A DNA stretch of 64,000 nt from NCBI RefSeq assembly GCF_018991925.1, contig NW_024720773.1:1864947-1928946 (forward strand), in the 5' to 3' direction. A program made the translations under genes and the position numbers. Shown here piece after piece: positions 24,888-36,676 of this stretch (positions are counted from its first letter, which is position 1; every line of letters begins with the position of its first letter). Source of the stretch: Homarus americanus (lineage: Eukaryota; Arthropoda; Malacostraca; Decapoda; Nephropidae). The notes below the pieces were generated by a model. It did no database searches and was not told the DNA's origin. It saw nothing but the letters and a program-made list of their open reading frames with translations.

Positions 24888-25492
24888 TAATATGGCTTAG
24901 AAATAAAGAAAATACAGTACAGCACTATATACAGTACAGTATTTTAAAGTAATACCCGGTACAGTAAAAAAGTAAATAATACAGTAGTAAATAAATATAA
25001 CACTTACATTGTGAGTTGAGTTGATAATATGTAGATGATGTTCAGAAAGTGTAATGGTCACACTGGTAAATGAAGTAAAAACCCACATTGGAGATATTAA
25101 AGACAAAATGTTGGAGGTGGTAGACTAGTACCCTCTTCAGCCAACTAACAGAACAAAACAAGGGAGAAAGACATAGAACAAAGGAATCAGGTCACTTAAC
25201 CTGTCTCCTGAGCTGAGGTAGGATGGGGATTAGGGATAATCTTCTTGATTACAGTATTCAGGATCAGGTCCGGGGTCCACTGATAATATTTCTCGTCTTC
25301 CCTCCTTTAGTGATCATTTCACTTACTGATCGGGTTTTCAGGAACACATCCTGATAACTAAATGAATACTGTAGTATGCGCTCTACTGCGCTGAGTTCCA
25401 GCTTGGTAGAACTCCTACAGCCTGGTAGACCACATACTATAGTAGCAGCCCCTAATTAATGCTCACTCTTGTCATTACTCGTCATCAATATA
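24888..25492. other. Unassigned sequence
   Basis: AT-rich with scattered TACAG motifs near 24910-24990. No open frame, TIR or splice pattern that I trust. Confidence 0.3.
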
Positions 25493-25759
25493 CAGCTCCT
25501 CCCCGACTTACGTCCACCCGCACTTACGACCTGCCTCAGTCGTACCAAAATTAGGTCAAATTACGTATTTTTTAGTCCCAAAGTCAGTACACAGACAAAA
25601 TTTTCATCTGTAATTCACTTTAAAATGGCTGGCTGAGAAGAAAAAGAGACCCCCATTTTCGAATTTCTATCAATTATTTAAGCATTTCCGACTTACAACC
25701 ATTTCGATTTACGACCTGGATGTCGGTCCCTAACCCCGTCGTAAGTCGGGGAGCAGCTG
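25493..25759. mobile_element. 267-bp MITE (CAGCTCCTCCCCGACTTACG)
   Basis: Near-perfect terminal inverted repeats of 20 bp (one mismatch: CAGCTCC versus CAGCTGC), flanked by TA on both sides. Non-coding. The inner sequence (CGACTTACAACC, TTCGATTTACGACC) repeats the theme of the TIR, like the longer relative at 13714-14076. Confidence 0.85.
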
Positions 25760-25779
25760 TATGCATTACGGTTGATGGT

Positions 25780-26230
25780 TCATTAATTGTGGGAATTACA
25801 TCCCTGGGGACACAACAGCTTAGGTACTATGTCACCAAATTAAATAAAGGCTTAAAAGACTAAAATCAAATACAGTAATGTAAAAAACATAAGTAATAAA
25901 TAACACAACTTTTATAAGAAAACATTTAAAAGTTAATAGATAAAACTCAGAGCTTGTGTAGAAGACCAGCTTCCTTCACGAAGATGAGGACGTCCCCTCC
26001 CACACTACCCACTCCTCCCCCCAAAACCAAAGAGCGACGGTAAGACCCGTCTCTTCCCGGCACTGGGAGAGGTGCATGTGACGAAAATCTCCGAGACTGG
26101 GGCACCCCACCAGGAGGTGTCAAACAGTCACTAGAACCAGACAGTCATCACAATGGGGAGGAGGTATCCTCTTCAATATGACATTTATGATGCTCTTTAT
26201 GTGTCAGAAAATGATGATTAAAACTGGCTT
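25780..26230 (-). pseudogene. 3' end of a non-LTR retrotransposon
   Basis: The minus strand near 26155-25935 reads HCDDCLVLVTV, a stop, then HLLVGCPSLGDFRH. This is the C-x2-C...H...C zinc-binding C-terminus found after RNase H in many non-LTR elements. The rest is untranslated 3' sequence. It is 5'-truncated, as is normal for LINEs. Confidence 0.55.
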
Positions 26231-26282
26231 TATATCACTACAGTATTTTAATCGTGTCAACCCGGCTGGTACTGTAGTAGTC

Positions 26283-27882
26283 TTTTTTTATGGGGAATAA
26301 CCTGCCCGGGCACAGGTCTTTGACCCACAGCTGGGCCTGGGGGAATAAGAGCAAAAAGAAATTAAAAATAGAAGAGAAAAAGACAATATTAATCTACACC
26401 ACAAAGATGACAGAAAACCAGCTTTTTGAAGTGAGAAAATTTGTATGAGTATGGAAACACAAACGAAGGCAGAGCATTCCACAGTTTGGCTGTGTGAGGA
26501 AAGAAGGCTGTACTTTAACGGGTTATTCTAGTGTGACAGACATCCACACAAAGACAGTGGGCACCGCGGGCAAGACGAGTGTTACGAGCCGTCGACCTTG
26601 CAAGCGGTACACAGGTTGCCAAATCCATGGAACATTGCCCGTTAAAGTACCTGTAAAAGAGAGAGTGAAGCAACATTGTGGCGAAGAGAAAGGGAAGAGA
26701 GATTATCAACTAAAGGAGGAGAGTTAATAAGATGAAATGCCTTTGATTCCACCCTATCTAACAGTTGGACAGAAGAAGAGCCACCCAGATATGAGAGCAG
26801 TACTCGAAGTTAGGGCGAATGAATCCCTTAACTTGGAGTAACTGCTCAGGAGTGAAGTAACTACGGTAGCTGTACAGCATTCCCAGCTTCCGGGAGGACG
26901 GCTTTAGCAATGTTGTGGATATGTGGCTTCCATGACATATCAGAGGAAATTGTTAGGCCTAGCATATCTATTTTAGAATTTGGCAGAATGATTGCATCCT
27001 GAAATGTGATTGGTGGGAGATCTTCAATTTTGTAAAGTGTAATTAGTAAATACTGTGTTTTATAACTACTGAATTTAACCAAATTTTTACCACCCCATTC
27101 AGAGATGCTGCAAAGATCTGCATTGATAGATGAAATGATATCGGCTCTAGAAACAGATCTAGTTTGAGAGTTAGGGGTAAGGGAATATGTGAAGAGTTAA
27201 GAGTTGAATCATCAGCGTAAGAATGGATAGAATTAGTAGTAATGTGAAGTCAATCATTGATAAAAAGAAGGAAGAGAGTAGGTGAAAGAACAGAACCCTG
27301 TGGGACACCACTATTGGTAGAGAAAGAGCGAGAGATCAATCCCTCGACAACAATTGCCATGGATCGGTTCTCAAGGAAGCTAGAAATGAGAGAACAAAGT
27401 GTGGGAGAGAAACCATTAGAGGGAAGTTTAGAAAGCAAAGACTTGTGCCATACCCTGTCAAATGCTTTGGAGGCCACGACGAAAGTTTCCCCATAATCCC
27501 TAAGAGAGGATGACCAAAGATGGGTGCAGTAGGAGAGCAGATCACCAGTAGATCTCACCTGGCAAAAGCTATACTGGTGATCTGACAAAAAAGAAAGGCA
27601 TTCAAGGTGATGGAGAAAATGAGTTAAGTTAGTTTTGAAAATCTTAGAGAAGGATGAAGTTAGGGCAATGGGGTGATAGTTAGAGGGATTAGAAAGGTCA
27701 CCCTTCTTCAGGATGGACTGAACCAAGGCATGCTTCCAAGAAGAAGGAAAAGTTTGGGTTTTGAGGCAAAGAGGAAAGAGGCGAGCAAGTACAGGGGCCA
27801 GATCTTCAGCACACTCCCTCAGAACACGAGGGGGTATTCCGTCCAGTCCGTGCGCCTTACTCACATCCAACCTGGATAACAC
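26283..27882 (-). mobile_element. Jockey/CR1-like LINE, 5'-truncated (copy 1)
   Basis: Minus-strand element: the RT lies at 27882-27250, further coding pieces at 27082-26490 and a 3' tail ending in GGCCCAGCTGTGGG and GGTTATTCCCCATAAAAAAA. A second copy lies at 44971-46649. Related 3' tails (GTGGGTCAGTGAC, GCCCGGGTGGGCTA) recur at 17200-17340, 29335-29478, 40527-40740 and twice inside 52577-53131. The 5' end abuts the TAC satellite at 27885. Confidence 0.85.
27250..27882 (-). pseudogene. Non-LTR reverse transcriptase fragment
   Basis: 210 open codons cover the palm: SKAHGLDGIPPRVLRE at the start, ILKKGDLSNPSNYHPIAL (RT motif 1-2), ASKAFDRVWHKSLL (motif A; the usual first Asp in LDFSKAFD is lost), GVPQGSVLSPTLF (motif B) and LLFIND just before the expected DD, where the frame breaks. 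Downstream pieces (LVKF.., PLARSTARNTRLARGAH) are in other frames. Inactive. Confidence 0.85.
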
Positions 27883-27884
27883 AC

Positions 27885-29090
27885 TGTATGTACTGTACTA
27901 CATGTACTGTACTGTACCATATGTACTTTACTGTACTGTACTATAGGTACTGTATGCACTGTACTGTACTATATGTACTGTACTGTATTACATGTACTGT
28001 ACTATATGTACTGTACTGTACTACATGTACTGTACTGTATTATATGTACTGTAATGTACTATGTTCTGCACTGTACTATATGTACTTTACTGTACTGTAT
28101 GTAGTGTACTGTATGTACTTTACTACATGTACTATACTGTACCATATGTACTTTACTGTACTGTACTATATGTACTGTACTGTACTATATGTACTGTACA
28201 GTACTATATGTACTGTATTGTACTACATGTACCATGTGTACGGTACTACATGTACTGTACTGTACTATATGTACTGTACTGTACTACATGTACTGTACCA
28301 TATGTAATGTACTGTACTACATGTACTGTACTGTACTATATGTACTGTACTATATGTACTGTACTACATGTACTGTACTATATGTAGTGTACTGTACTAT
28401 ATGTACTGTACAGTACTAAATGTACTGTACTACATGTACTGTACAGTACTATATGTACTGTACTGTACTGTTCTACATGTACTGTATTGTACTACATGTA
28501 CTGTACTATATGTACTGTACTGTACCTTATGTACTGTACTGTACTACATGTACTGTATTGTACATGTACTATACTATATGTACTGTACTGTACCTTATGT
28601 ACTGTACTGTACTACATGCACTGTATTGTACTACATGTACTGTACTGTACTATATGTACTGTACTGTACCTTATGTACTGTACTGTACTACATGTACTGT
28701 ATTGTACTACATGTACTGTACTACATGTACTGTACTGTACTATATGTACTGTATTTTACCATATGTACTGCACTATATATACTGTATAGTACTTATAGTA
28801 CATTACAGTACAGTACATATAGTAGAGTACAGTAATGAACATATAGTAGAGTGCAGTACAGTACATATAGTGCAGTACAGTACATATAATACATTACAGT
28901 ACATAAAGTAGAGTACAGAACAGTACAGTTCAGTATATATTGTACATTACAGTACATATAGTAGAGTACAGTAATGTACATATAGTAGAGTACAGTACAT
29001 ATAGTACAGTGCAGTACATATAGTGCAGTACATATAGTACAGTACAGTTATGTACATATAGTACAGTACAGAACAGTACAGTACATATAG
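27885..29090. repeat. TGTACTGTACTATA satellite with a strand switch
   Basis: 27885-28790 is built of TACTGTACTATATG-type units. From about 28795 onward the same satellite continues in the opposite orientation (CATATAGTACAGTACAG). The two halves are reverse complements of each other, so the array is a large inverted repeat centred near 28790. Cys/Tyr/Val/Leu-rich open frames are artefacts. Confidence 0.9.
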
Positions 29091-29094
29091 CTAC

Positions 29095-29344
29095 CAAACA
29101 GGGAGGTACTACCGCCTGGGAAGATATTGGAAGCATAATGTGTCTAATGGTAGACCCTGCTGCCATATGTGACCAAGTCCCAGGTTGATGATCTGAGTTT
29201 CTGCCTCATTTACACACAATTGCAGGGTCTCAATTGTTTCTCTTACCATTGACAACACAACATACATATATTGTTTCTCACTCATGATCTTTTTTTTTCA
29301 TTCCTGTATTTCTTAATCTTTATAGTCAGACTTACCTACAATTA

Positions 29345-29394
<50 letters not shown>

Positions 29395-29478
29395 TACTAC
29401 TACTACTACTACATTTTCCCCCCGGCCCTGATGTGGGTCAGTGACCTATGCCAGGGTGGGCTAGTCCCCATAAAGTAC
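29095..29478 (-). mobile_element. Truncated CAGTAAAACCTC-family copy with LINE tail
   Basis: 29165-29290 matches the subterminal region of 17154-19413 in reverse (GACCAAGTCCCAGGTTG, GCCTCATTTACACACAATTG). 29335-29478 is (ATT)n followed by CCGGCCCTGATGTGGGTCAG, the LINE 3' tail, which the family carries internally. Both ends are cut by the satellite. Confidence 0.6.
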
Positions 29479-29738
29479 ATACTGTATAGCACAGAGCAGT
29501 ACAGTACATATAGTACAGTACAGTACATATAGTACAGTACAGTACATATAGTACAGTACATATAGTACAGTACATATAGTACAGTACAGAACATATAGTA
29601 CAGTAGAGTACATATAGTACAGTACAGTACATATAGTTCAGTACAGTACATATAGTTCAGTACAGTACATATAGTACAATACAGTACATATAGTACAGTA
29701 CAGAACATATAGTACAGTAGAGTACATGTAGTACAGTA
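29479..29738. repeat. ACATATAGTACAGTACAG satellite, continuing between insertions
   Basis: Same family as 27885-29090. Further pieces of the interrupted array are 31322-31427, 33344-33709, 36334-36676 and 39385-39474. Removing the elements at 29739-31321, 31428-33343, 33710-36333 and 36677-39384 gives one array. Confidence 0.9.
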
Positions 29739-31321
29739 CAGTCAACCCTCACTTTACGCGGTCCCACATTCCGCGTTTCCACGTTTACGCGGTGCCCTGC
29801 CAGAACCCAGGATGCTCACATTCCGCGGTGGGTGTACCCCTTTACACGGTGAAGTATAATTTTTTTTAATTTAGCTCATAAAATTCATACAAATTATCCG
29901 GCCAGAATATAATTTACATTGCTGGAATTCTTACAATTTGATGATCATTTTGAATATAAACATCATAGATTTTGCATTAGACATATAAATTTTAGATATA
30001 ATGTTTACTCTTGAGTAAATATGTTATCTTTTGTGCAAAATATATGATATTTATATTCAAAATATTCCTGGTCTTACAAGGAATCCAGCAATGTCAATTA
30101 TATTATCCTAACTTTAGTCTGATTTATTATTTATTACTAAAAAGGTAAACAGTCTGGTATTCCCACACATTTATCTAGTAGGGACGTTGGTGGGGGTGGG
30201 GAGGAGGGAGGGAGGGACCGGCGACCGACCATCTGTTACCGTGTGAAGAATTTTTTTTTTTTATTAACTGAAGATTTTTATTTTAGCTCATAAAATTCAT
30301 ACAAATTACCCGGCCAGAATATAATTTGCATTGCTGGAATTCTTACAATTTGATGATCATTTTGAATATAAACATCATATATTTTGCATTAGACATAAAA
30401 TTTTTAGATAAAATGTTTAATCTGAGTAAGTATGTTATCTTTTGTGCAAAATATATGACGTTTATATTCAAAATATTCCTGGTCTTACAAGGAATCCAGC
30501 AATGTCAATTATATTATCCTAACTTTAATCTGAGGTATTATTTAATACAAAATGTTAAAATCTAAATTTTTCACCCAACATCTCTTGAAGGGAGGATTGG
30601 TGGGGGGTGGGGGGGAGGGTTGGGACTGACCACGCGGTTGGAAGAGGGGGGAGGCAAGGTGGGGTACTTTGATTGACAGATAGTGTCGTGAAGAATATTT
30701 TTTTTTTTATTAACTGAAGATATTTATTTTAGCTCATAAAATTCATACAAATTACCCGGCCAGAATATAATTTACATTGCTGGAATTCTTACAATTTGGT
30801 GATCATTTTGAATATAAACATCATATATTTTGCATTAGACATAAAATTTTTAGATAAAATGTTTAATCTGAGTAAGTATGTTATCTTTTGTGCAAAATAT
30901 ATGACGTTTATATTCAAAATATTCCTGGTCTTACAAGGAATCCAGCAATGTCAATTATATTATCCTAACTTTAGTTTGAGGTATTATTTATTACTATACC
31001 TGGTTTCCCCCAAAAATTTCTCAGAGAGGGAAGAGCCAGCAGTGTAGTGTGAGAGGGGGAGGGAGTCGTGTCCATTATTTGAATGGACATTAACTTGGCG
31101 ACTGTATTTCTCTAAAGTATTAATTGTGTGCATGTACCATCATAAAATAAAGATGTTATTTTTACTACAACATAGTTATGTGTCGTCAAAAAGTGGAGTT
31201 TGGGGGTCGGCCCGGACTCCATTTCAATTAATCCCATATGTTATGTTATTCACTTTCCGCGTTTCTCGCTTTCCGCGGTACCCTCCGGGTTACATTAACC
31301 GCGTAAAGTGAGGGTTAACTG
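29739..31321. mobile_element. Non-autonomous Tigger derivative with triplicated core
   Basis: The termini CAGTCAACCCTCACTTTACG and its complement end at 29739 and 31321, flanked by TA. Three palindromic units (about 29875-30130, 30282-30548, 30730-30990) match those of 17738-19341 in reverse orientation, spacers included. The ends match the intact Tigger at 36677-39384 (for example GTCGTCAAAAAGTGGAG). No coding sequence. Confidence 0.85.
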
Positions 31322-31427
31322 TACATAAGGTACAGTACAGTACATATAGTACAGTACATGTAGTACAATACAGTACATGTAGTACAGTACAGTACATATA
31401 GTACAGGACAGTACATATACTACAGTT

Positions 31428-33191
31428 CAGTCGGCCCTTAACATACGCGGGGGTTAGGTAACAGAGATACCCGTGAATGTTAAGAATCCATGTACTTTTG
31501 CTGCCCCCCCCCCTAAAAAACCCCTGGCCCCCCATGTCCATATTTACCGTATATACCTGTGTATAGTTCGAGTTTTTAAGACCAAATTATTTGGCAAAAA
31601 ATTGGGGGTCGACCTCTAAACGGGTAATAGTTTCGTTAGGTTGAAAAATATTTACCAGTAACTACAAGTAAACAATGGAAACGATGCACCAACGCACCAC
31701 CAGCTGTGAGTGTCGGTACAGTTGCCAGGGCAGATCTCTTGCGTCATCATAGCAAGCCTAAAGTAGCTAAATGCATGGTATGGTAGCACAGGACGATGTA
31801 AAACAAAGTATTCATTTTTTAAAGTTTATTTATAGATAATGTACATAAATTTTTTTCATTACATTTGAAACATCAATCTTTGTTAATTAAATTTGAAACA
31901 AAAGAAAACTACGATACCGTATTTCTATATACAGGGTATTTTCATTAAAATATTACATCACAAATATATTTTACCTTAACTGTGACTGAATGAATATATT
32001 CTCAGAAATAAATATGGAAATGTAATATTTTTGCTGAAATGACGTACGTATTACAGTGGAAAGTGGGATAAAATCATGACGAAAACAATGACTTTCGCTT
32101 TCTTTCGTTGTTCAAAAGATTTTACCGAAATCGCTTTTCGAATGGTTTTCAGTTAAAAAAACTGTTGTATTACAATAATATTCTATCCTAATTCACTTGA
32201 ATAAATACTACGATACCATATTTCTGAATATTTTCATTAAAATCCATCAAAATCATTTTCCTTGTCATCGTCTTCAGCACCAAGCAGCTCCTCCCAGTCT
32301 TCTTGAACAGGGCTAGAGGGTACGTGCTTTTCGAATCGTTTTCAGTTAAAAAACTGTTACATCACATGTATATTTTACCTAAACTGCGTCTGAATGAATA
32401 TATTCTCAGAAATAAATAGTAGTTTTGCTGAAACGTGATGTATTTCAATGTAAAATAGGATAAAATACATGACGAAAACAAAAGACTTTACCTAACCTTC
32501 CGATGTTCAAGAGACGTTACTCGTTTTTTTAATAGTTTTCGGTTAAAATACTATTACATTACAATGATAATCATATTGTGATATTTTTGCTGAAATGACG
32601 TACGTATTACAGTGGAAATTAAGATAAAATCGTGACAAAAACAATGACTTTCGCTTCCTTTCGTTCAAAAGATGTTACCGTAATCGCTTTTCAAATGGTT
32701 TTCAGTTAAAAAGCTGTTGCATCACAAGTGAATTAGGATAGAATATTATTGTAATACAACAGTTTTTTAACTGAAAACCATTCAAAAAGCGATTACGGTA
32801 ACATCTCTTGAACGAAAGAAAGCGAGTCATTGCTTTCGTCACTTTCCACTGTAATACGTACGTCATTTCAGCAAAATATTACATTTCCATATTCTCAGAA
32901 ATAAATAGTAGTTTTGCTGAAACGTAATGCATTTCAATGTAAATTAGGATAAACTACACGAAAACAAAAGACTTTACCTAACCTTCCGATGTTCAAGATA
33001 TGTTACTTGTTTTTTTAGTAGTTTTCGGTTAAAATACTCTTATATTAGTGATATTCTATTCATACCGTGCTTGATATAATACATTCACGGAAATGCAATA
33101 TTTTTGCAACTACAATGCTGATGTCAACACAAGCGTGGTTACAGCGAGACTGACTGACTGAGGGAGTGCGGGAACGCGGGGTGGAGTGGGC

Positions 33192-33229
<38 letters not shown>

Positions 33230-33343
33230 GCGCGCAATTTGAATAATGTATATTCCTTTGAATGTACAGTATATTCCTCCAGAGCCAATCCGAGTATTTG
33301 CAAATCCGTGTAAATTAAACCCGCGTATGTTAAGGGCTGACTG
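31428..33343. mobile_element. Composite TIR element (CAGTCGGCCCTTAACATACG)
   Basis: The termini read CAGTCGGCCCTTAACATACG at 31428 and its near-complement ending at 33343 (GTTAAGGGCTGACTG then TA). Inside, 31548-32220 matches the nested element at 14690-15585. 32220-33070 contains several direct and inverted copies of blocks found at 20345-21130. At 32340-32260 a minus-strand frame keeps EDWEELLGAEDDDKENDFD then GF and stop, a transposase C-terminal tail. A (GT)n microsatellite lies at 33196-33228. Confidence 0.7.
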
Positions 33344-33709
33344 TACAGTACATATGGTACAGTACAGTACATATGGTACAGTACCGTACATATGGTACAG
33401 TACAGTACATATAGTACAGTACAGTACATATGGTACAGAACAGTACATACAGTACAGTACATAGGGTACAGTACAGTACATACAGTACAGCACATATAGT
33501 ACAGTACATATGGTACAGTACATACAGTACAGCACATACAGTACAGTACATATGGTACAGTACAGTACATATGGTACAGTACAGTACAGCACATATAGTA
33601 CAGTACAGTACATATGGTACAGTACAGTACATATGGTAAACAGTACATACAGTAAAGCACATATAGTACAGTCCAGTACATACAGTACAGTACAGAACAT
33701 ATAGTACAC

Positions 33710-36333
33710 TAGTGGGCAGGGAAAAAACACTTTTATTTGAGTTGCAGGCTGCACTTTTCAGGCATCGTTTGTATGGCTGTAACAAACACCTGTGCAAAAT
33801 TTCATGCCATTTCATGCATACTTACCCTGCCGCATAGCGAACGACTTTTTGTCAACTTTTAGTGTATACCAAAAATTAGGTGTCATATAATGTTTTCCAG
33901 GATAATGATAAATTTTACATGGGTGACATCGATTTAATTCACATGTTATTTTACAGGTACACCGTATAGAAAATCATTACAAGTTCATATTGAAATTCAT
34001 TTTTGTGCGGAACCTTGGCATCATTTTCCTAGACAATAATCTTTGCCTAATATATCCATCTCTCGATTCGTATCCCGTCATTTCAGTGCAAGCTTCAGTC
34101 ATCACTTTTATGCCTCTCTCGACCGCCTGAGTGCTGTTTGGCCACTTGGGCTCCACTAATGGTCTCAAGAATGTCATTAACCTGTAGATTTGACAGAGAA
34201 GCAATGTAAGGAGGCTCAGTCTTGAATTCATTCCTCCAGTTAATCATGGAATGATAGTTTTTTGCTTGCCACTTTAGTTTCGGAGTCACCACCTTTCTCA
34301 TGTTGACTACAGGAGGCACATCCTCATTCCCATCTCCATCTTTACCCTCCTCATCAGTATAGTTTAACAAATTCTCGTCAACAGCAGCATCAGAATCTTC
34401 CTCCTCCTCTTCAGATCTGCCAGTGCATTCTTCCTTTTGCTGATTCTCCTCTCTAATTTTTCTTATCATTGATACAGCTTTTTCTCTAACAGTCATGTCC
34501 TCATCTGCACACATACCAAGAAGAAGTTGATCTGTGTGGGCGAAGTATGCATTTCTCTGGACAGCCTTCTTCACTATCGTCTCCTCCTCACTATTCAGGT
34601 GTTTCATATATAGCAGGGACTGGAATACGTTCCTTGAGCCGTGTGTTACGTAAGGGTGTATCTTGATGTAAAACCACAGTGGAGCACTGAACTTTATTAT
34701 TGTAATGACAATTCTTTTCAACTCATGGCTGGGTCTTGATGTTGCTACATACAGCCTGAGGATTCTACTCCATAAGGTGTTCCACCTTGACACACAGGGA
34801 GGACCTGGCTCAATAGCAGCCAAGTCATCTTCAACAACACCTGTGATAACTCCTTTACAAATCCTATACAGGTATTTCTGATCCCAGGACAGATCTTTCT
34901 CCACTTCATCATTAAACACAGGGAAATCAGGGAAACTGACTGGCTGGAAGGCGACAACTGGAAGCTCAGACAAAGACTCCTTGATCTGCTTTCCAATGGG
35001 ACCACGCCAATGCTCAGGACCACTTGGTTTACCATCATTGTGATAAAAAACTGCGCGGAAAGGCAGCTCATTTCCGTGAAGCTGACATATGAAATAATGG
35101 AGCGGGTGACCAAGTAACATTTCAAGATGATGAATAACTCCATTTTCTGATCCTACATTTACATTGGTTCCATCACAACCAACACACACAATGGGCTGCT
35201 GGGTTAGATTTTTCTCCACCAGAAACTCGTGAATAGTTTTGGCAATCTGCTTTCCGTGTCCAGTCTTGGGAGTCACATGTGTGAGATATTCATTGCCAGG
35301 CTCAACCATGATGACATAATGATCTTTCACCATCATCCTCGAACTCCATTTCTCGGTCTTCTCATTCTTTATCATCACACGAGTGGCGGTCTTCTTACCA
35401 TCAAAATAGAGTGACGTCAAATTATCTAAACTAGCCATCTCAATTTCTTGCCTCTTAAATCGGTATTTTTGTCTCGCATCCCGCAGCTTATGTGGTCCAA
35501 TAACCTGACTCTTGTCATCCTTTGTGATAATGCCATAGTCAGTTAAGGTGGCAGTAGCAATGGCAGCTCCAGCATAATCACTAATCAAGTATCGGTCACA
35601 AGCGGCAGCCAGTGTAGGGAGTCTTGTCCGGTTCTGTGAACTGGTGTCTGTCAGAGCCCTTGGATCAGGGACAAAATCAGCATCAGTATTGACGAGAGGA
35701 ATATCTCTTGAATCATCTGAATTATCCTCAACATAAGGAATATCTCCAGCTACCAGATATCTATGTTTTTGCTCAAGCTGTCTCCTAACTCTGTCCGCAT
35801 CATGCTTCTCTCTTGCCGTCACTCTGTCCCACATCTTTGTCACTTTCATGTCAACCCCTGCAATCTTCATCTTCCTATCACCTCGCTGGTCAAGGAGAAA
35901 CTGCACCTCACGTTTGGGAACTTTTATAACACAATTACATGCCAGGTGAACTGCTTAACGGTAACTATTTGAATAATTTCAAGTGCGCCAACTTACCCAG
36001 GTCTCCCCTACATTACAGTACAGTAACACAACATTGAGAAATGAAATGAGAAAAGGCTGATAATCAATATAGACATAGCACCATACTCATCTGCAACAAG
36101 ACAACTTAAATGAAATAAGAGATATGAAAAAAAAGTTGATAAACAATGAACAGAACATTGCACCGCCACAGCGGCTGTTTGGCTAGTACTGTAGGTAAAT
36201 TTAAAAATTTCAGTAGAAAATGCGGCAGACTAAACCTCGACATATCAGCTTCAAATTTGGCATGGAGTCTTAGATATGTATAAGGAGCAATGCCTGAAGA
36301 GTGCAGCTTTGAGCAAAATTTCACTGCCCCCTA
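33710..36333 (-). mobile_element. hAT-like DNA transposon, nearly intact
   Basis: The left end is TAGTGGGCAGGGAAA. The right end, reversed, is TAGGGGGCAGTGAAA. Both are followed within 50 bp by GCTGCACT(T/C)TTCAGGCAT, so the terminal and subterminal repeats match. The flanks are TAGTACAC (33702-33709) and TAGTACAG (36334-36341), 7 of 8 identical, the 8-bp duplication size of hAT elements. The caveat is that the surrounding satellite contains this motif anyway. The element carries the transposase-like reading frame at 34095-35906. Confidence 0.75.
34095..35906 (-). CDS. hAT-like transposase, C-terminus frameshifted
   Basis: The frame covers 603 codons and is open upstream to a stop near 35955, with no in-frame ATG. 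The start is unresolved and an upstream exon is likely (an AG precedes VPKREVQFLLDQRG). Features expected of the hAT fold are present: FDGKK with Asp169 as first acidic residue, CDGTNVN with Asp245 as second, C274-x2-H277 (CQLH), and SRWNTLW with Arg374-Trp375. An acidic region follows (SEEEEEDSDAAVDE). Near 34165 the frame slips: the frame at 34231-33977 continues with NSTQAVERGIKVMTEAC and YESRDGYIRQRLLSRK. Its VER resembles the S-x-E-R with the catalytic Glu of hAT enzymes. So the open frame as it stands lacks its third acidic residue, by one indel or a sequencing error. The name is inferred from motifs only. Confidence 0.65.
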   Translation of the reverse strand: MQFLLDQRGDRKMKIAGVDMKVTKMWDRVTAREKHDADRVRRQLEQKHRYLVAGDIPYVEDNSDDSRDIPLVNTDADFVPDPRALTDTSSQNRTRLPTLAAACDRYLISDYAGAAIATATLTDYGIITKDDKSQVIGPHKLRDARQKYRFKRQEIEMASLDNLTSLYFDGKKTATRVMIKNEKTEKWSSRMMVKDHYVIMVEPGNEYLTHVTPKTGHGKQIAKTIHEFLVEKNLTQQPIVCVGCDGTNVNVGSENGVIHHLEMLLGHPLHYFICQLHGNELPFRAVFYHNDGKPSGPEHWRGPIGKQIKESLSELPVVAFQPVSFPDFPVFNDEVEKDLSWDQKYLYRICKGVITGVVEDDLAAIEPGPPCVSRWNTLWSRILRLYVATSRPSHELKRIVITIIKFSAPLWFYIKIHPYVTHGSRNVFQSLLYMKHLNSEEETIVKKAVQRNAYFAHTDQLLLGMCADEDMTVREKAVSMIRKIREENQQKEECTGRSEEEEEDSDAAVDENLLNYTDEEGKDGDGNEDVPPVVNMRKVVTPKLKWQAKNYHSMINWRNEFKTEPPYIASLSNLQVNDILETISGAQVAKQHSGGRERHKSDD

Positions 36334-36676
36334 TAGTACAGTACATACAGAAGTATAGGACAGTTCTGTACAAATAGTACAGTACATATAATACAGTACA
36401 GTACTGTAAATATAGTAGAGTACATATAATACAGTACATAGAGTACAGTACAGTACATATAGTATAGTACAGTAAAGTACATATAATAGAGTACATTCCT
36501 GTACATATAGTACAGTACAGTACATTCCTGTACATATAGTATAGTACAGTAAAGTACATATAATACAGTACATTCCTGTACATATAGTACAGTACAGTAC
36601 ATATGGTACAGTACATACAGTACAGTACTGTACATATAGTACATTACAGTACATATAGTACAGTACAATACATATA

